From NCBI GenBank assembly GCA_937988745.1, contig CALKAR010000112.1, positions 1 to 17,044 on the forward strand: a stretch of DNA of 17,044 bases, in the 5' to 3' direction. The notes beneath the pieces were generated by a model. That model had not been told where the DNA came from. It was given only the letters and a program-made list of their open reading frames with translations, and did not search any database. Positions 14,646-17,044 of the stretch are shown piece by piece. Numbering within the stretch: the stretch's first letter is position 1; each line of letters opens with the position of its first letter. The translations under genes were made by a program, and so were the position numbers. This DNA is from an uncultured Peptococcaceae bacterium. GTDB taxonomy: Bacteria > Bacillota > Limnochordia > Darwinibacteriales > Darwinibacteriaceae.

Positions 14646-17044
14646 TTTACTTCCTCCAATCCTAAGGAACTATAGCGGTAGAGTTTATCAGACCAGCGAA
14701 ATACAATTGCGCCATCCTCAACCGCCTCGACCACCGCCACTTCCGGTGTTTCTGACGGTGCCATGTGGCTGGGAATAGTCATCTCCCGCAGTATTTGTCC
14801 AAACGGGCTTTCTACCGCTTTCGATAAGAGAACCCGATATTGGTCAGCTCCAAGTCTGGTGGTTACTTTAGTGCCTGAATCTACAAACCTAAATCCTCCA
14901 AAGTACTGATCGTATGTGCTGGAAACGGTGGAGGCCGCTATGGCACGGGCTGCATCTTTTCCCCACATGGCTTGTCCATGAGCATTCCAGCAGTCAGAAT
15001 TGAGCATGTTTAAGGATTCTGGATGAGTTGCCTTCTCTACTAGCAAACGATTGTCTCTCGGTATGACCACCACGGGATGCTCGTTGATGATCTGCCAAGT
15101 TCGCTCAAGGGTGCGGACATCTTCATACACACTGCCAAAGCCTGCTTTCTTCAGAAAACCGCTGACTTCGCCTCTATGGTCCAGCCCAGTTTCGAGGCTC
15201 TGTTCGGGAACCAAAACCAGACATAAGGCTTCTTCAAACCCCTTCGGCCTAGTTCTCTTGTGACGATGAAGCCGTCCAATACGCTGGAGTAAAACGTCAC
15301 TGGGTACTAAATCTGTGATCAGCAGGTCAGCGTCTATGTCGAGGCTCTGCTCTAGAGTCTGTGTGCCGATCAGCAGACGAGGGCCTGACGGAGAACGCTT
15401 ACCGAACTGTTCAGTGATTGCCTTGTCCAAAACAGTCCTGTCTTCCGGGGCAAATCTCCCGTGGTGAGGGCAGGACTGCCCGGCGCACTTAAACAGCCAT
15501 TCTCTCTTCACGCCGGGATGAGAACTTACATAGCTAAACAACTCCACGGCTCGAGCGACAGTATTGAGCACTACTAACACGCGTGCCCCAGATTCGAGCT
15601 GTTGTACAACGTACTCGGTCAACTGATTTAGCCTAAAAGAGTATGGTAAGGTCTCTAGGTAGACTTTCTTTTCATCCTGAGCTTGGGGTGTAGAAATAAG
15701 GGTTCCATCAGCGAGCGTTACTGCAGGATATGGTGTCTCAGTAGCTTCTAGAAGGGATGTTGATTTCGGGTTAGTCGAGCGCAGAAATAAGCTTTTGGCC
15801 GATGAACCTAGAGTCGCAGAAAGAAGTAGAGCTTTACCTCCAACCGCTAAATGGTGATCCAGTAAAGTACTTAACAGTTGAGACATGTATCGGTCAGAGG
15901 CATGCACTTCGTCAACTACGAGTAGACTGCGGCTTAAGCAAATAGAGCGGAGGTGAGCATGAGCCGTCTGAACGATGGACAGTAATGCCTGGTCAATAGT
16001 CCCGACGGCAATTGTAGAAGCTAAAAAGCGTTTGGGGCGTTCAGCGGCCCATAGACGTTCAGCAATCTGAATGTCAGGATCCTCCTGCCACAAGTTGGAG
16101 TCTTCTGGACCTGCGATCAGGTCCTTGGGATTCATTCCGTCCATCTGGGCGTAACCGGGTACGGCCAGCAGGACATTTGGCCGGTTTTCTTCTTGAGGAA
16201 ACCACCGCTTAACTGTGTCCAAGACTCTTTCGTAGAGTTCTCTAGCTGCGACTCGAGTGGGCAGAGCGAAATAGAGTCCATCCACTTTCCCACTAATAAA
16301 CAACTTACAGAACCAGTTGATCGCTGCCTCAGTCTTACCTGACCCAGTCTCAGACTCCGCAATCAAGAGATTAGTGTTTGGATCCTCTGGATCTAGTTGA
16401 TCAATTATTTCCTGCAGTGGTCGGGGATGAAAGGGGAATCTATCTGAGAATTTGTCTCCAAGAGCGCCAAGCACTGGACGAAAGCTGTCGCTATCTAGTC
16501 CTATGCCCTGCAAAGCTCGCTCAACGACAGCTGTTCCATGTTCAAAACGCTCGTGTACTTCGACTCCTTCTACAGGAAACCATTGTGGATGAGAACCGAT
16601 CCAATCAGCCAGCATAACTAAGCCAGCGAAGAGATGATGAAACCGCGGTTCGCGAGGAAGAGTTTCGTTATGTTGAGAAAATGCTTGAGGGAAGGCATAT
16701 CTGGCCCATTGTACGATTTCACCGATTCCTTCGAACGGATCCCGACCGGACTCGAACCAATATTTCCTGGCCAGTTTAAAATATCCGCGTTGGGAGTCAT
16801 CAAAGACTACGGGTCTGCCGTGATGCGAGAGAATTGCGAAAAAGTAACTCTGAAAAACATGAGGGTCACTGAACCAGTAATTCATTTCTGGAGGTAGGAC
16901 TGAAGACAGGCGTTGAGCTAAGAGTGGTTCTTCGAGGACAGGAGCAATTTCGCGGATATGACCTGCTCTGACTGTACTATCAGGGAAAATTTTCAGCTGA
17001 AATCCCCAATTGACTTTACCTATATCATGGAGCATGGCCAAGAC
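14642..17044 (-). CDS. cas3: CRISPR-associated nuclease-helicase Cas3 (type I-E), 5' end outside window
   Basis: Cas3 unwinds and shreds the DNA strand displaced by Cascade. The frame is open through the right edge (V-L-A then MAMLHDIGKVNW), so the first HD-domain histidine and about 60-100 residues are missing; about 800 residues are visible. Counting from the Met at 17041, the HD nuclease has LHDIGK (His5-Asp6) and LSHHGRP (73-74), then the family block GLVMLADWIGS (140-150). The superfamily 2 helicase has Walker A ETGSGKT (231-237), DEVH (377-380), LLSATLG and QRIGRLHRH. The C-terminal accessory domain follows. The gene is intact as far as visible and overlaps cas8e by 4 bases. The operon promoter is beyond the window. 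Confidence 0.96.
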   Translation of the reverse strand, partial: VLAMLHDIGKVNWGFQLKIFPDSTVRAGHIREIAPVLEEPLLAQRLSSVLPPEMNYWFSDPHVFQSYFFAILSHHGRPVVFDDSQRGYFKLARKYWFESGRDPFEGIGEIVQWARYAFPQAFSQHNETLPREPRFHHLFAGLVMLADWIGSHPQWFPVEGVEVHERFEHGTAVVERALQGIGLDSDSFRPVLGALGDKFSDRFPFHPRPLQEIIDQLDPEDPNTNLLIAESETGSGKTEAAINWFCKLFISGKVDGLYFALPTRVAARELYERVLDTVKRWFPQEENRPNVLLAVPGYAQMDGMNPKDLIAGPEDSNLWQEDPDIQIAERLWAAERPKRFLASTIAVGTIDQALLSIVQTAHAHLRSICLSRSLLVVDEVHASDRYMSQLLSTLLDHHLAVGGKALLLSATLGSSAKSLFLRSTNPKSTSLLEATETPYPAVTLADGTLISTPQAQDEKKVYLETLPYSFRLNQLTEYVVQQLESGARVLVVLNTVARAVELFSYVSSHPGVKREWLFKCAGQSCPHHGRFAPEDRTVLDKAITEQFGKRSPSGPRLLIGTQTLEQSLDIDADLLITDLVPSDVLLQRIGRLHRHKRTRPKGFEEALCLVLVPEQSLETGLDHRGEVSGFLKKAGFGSVYEDVRTLERTWQIINEHPVVVIPRDNRLLVEKATHPESLNMLNSDCWNAHGQAMWGKDAARAIAASTVSSTYDQYFGGFRFVDSGTKVTTRLGADQYRVLLSKAVESPFGQILREMTIPSHMAPSETPEVAVVEAVEDGAIVFRWSDKLYRYSSLGLEEVK

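Overview
The window looks like a chromosomal segment of an anaerobic Gram-positive bacterium, probably Bacillota (Clostridia or a relative). The support is an oxygen-sensitive class III ribonucleotide reductase with its activase, very strong GGAGG ribosome-binding sites, frequent GTG and TTG starts, roughly even base composition and family-level resemblance of the proteins. I cannot name a species.

Left part (1-7950), housekeeping and transport. A GPH-type sugar transporter runs off the left edge (1-659, minus). Next are nrdD and nrdG (3218-732, minus), which make deoxynucleotides without oxygen. Their promoter carries two sites resembling NrdR boxes, 33 bp apart. Upstream lies a short-chain dehydrogenase broken by a one-base frameshift (3398-4200), then a TraX-like membrane protein (4207-4917), both minus. 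A DMT/EamA exporter (4992-5897, plus) diverges from TraX and converges on pepT (5899-7131, minus), with one base between the stop codons. A HAD phosphatase (7143-7862) precedes pepT in what looks like a two-gene operon with its own TATAAT promoter.

Middle (7922-8791), sparse. It holds a minus-strand terminator, a 59-codon unrecognised gene with an excellent ribosome-binding site, an AT-rich stretch, a 137-bp imperfect inverted repeat, and a vestigial CRISPR locus. That locus has one canonical type I-E repeat next to a short AT-rich leader, then one spacer-sized stretch and one decayed repeat-like copy.

Right part (8792-17044), a type I-E CRISPR-Cas operon, all minus, transcribed right to left: cas3 (5' end outside the window), cas8e, cas11, cas7, cas5, cas6e, cas1, cas2. 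Genes overlap or abut, and the family motifs I checked are present. Cas8e, Cas11, Cas7, Cas5 and Cas6e should form Cascade, Cas3 the target-degrading nuclease-helicase, and Cas1-Cas2 the spacer integrase. The main oddity is an apparently intact machine beside an array of at most one spacer. The other points to re-examine are the frameshifted dehydrogenase, the paired NrdR-like sites and the unassigned 8.0-8.7 kb interval.
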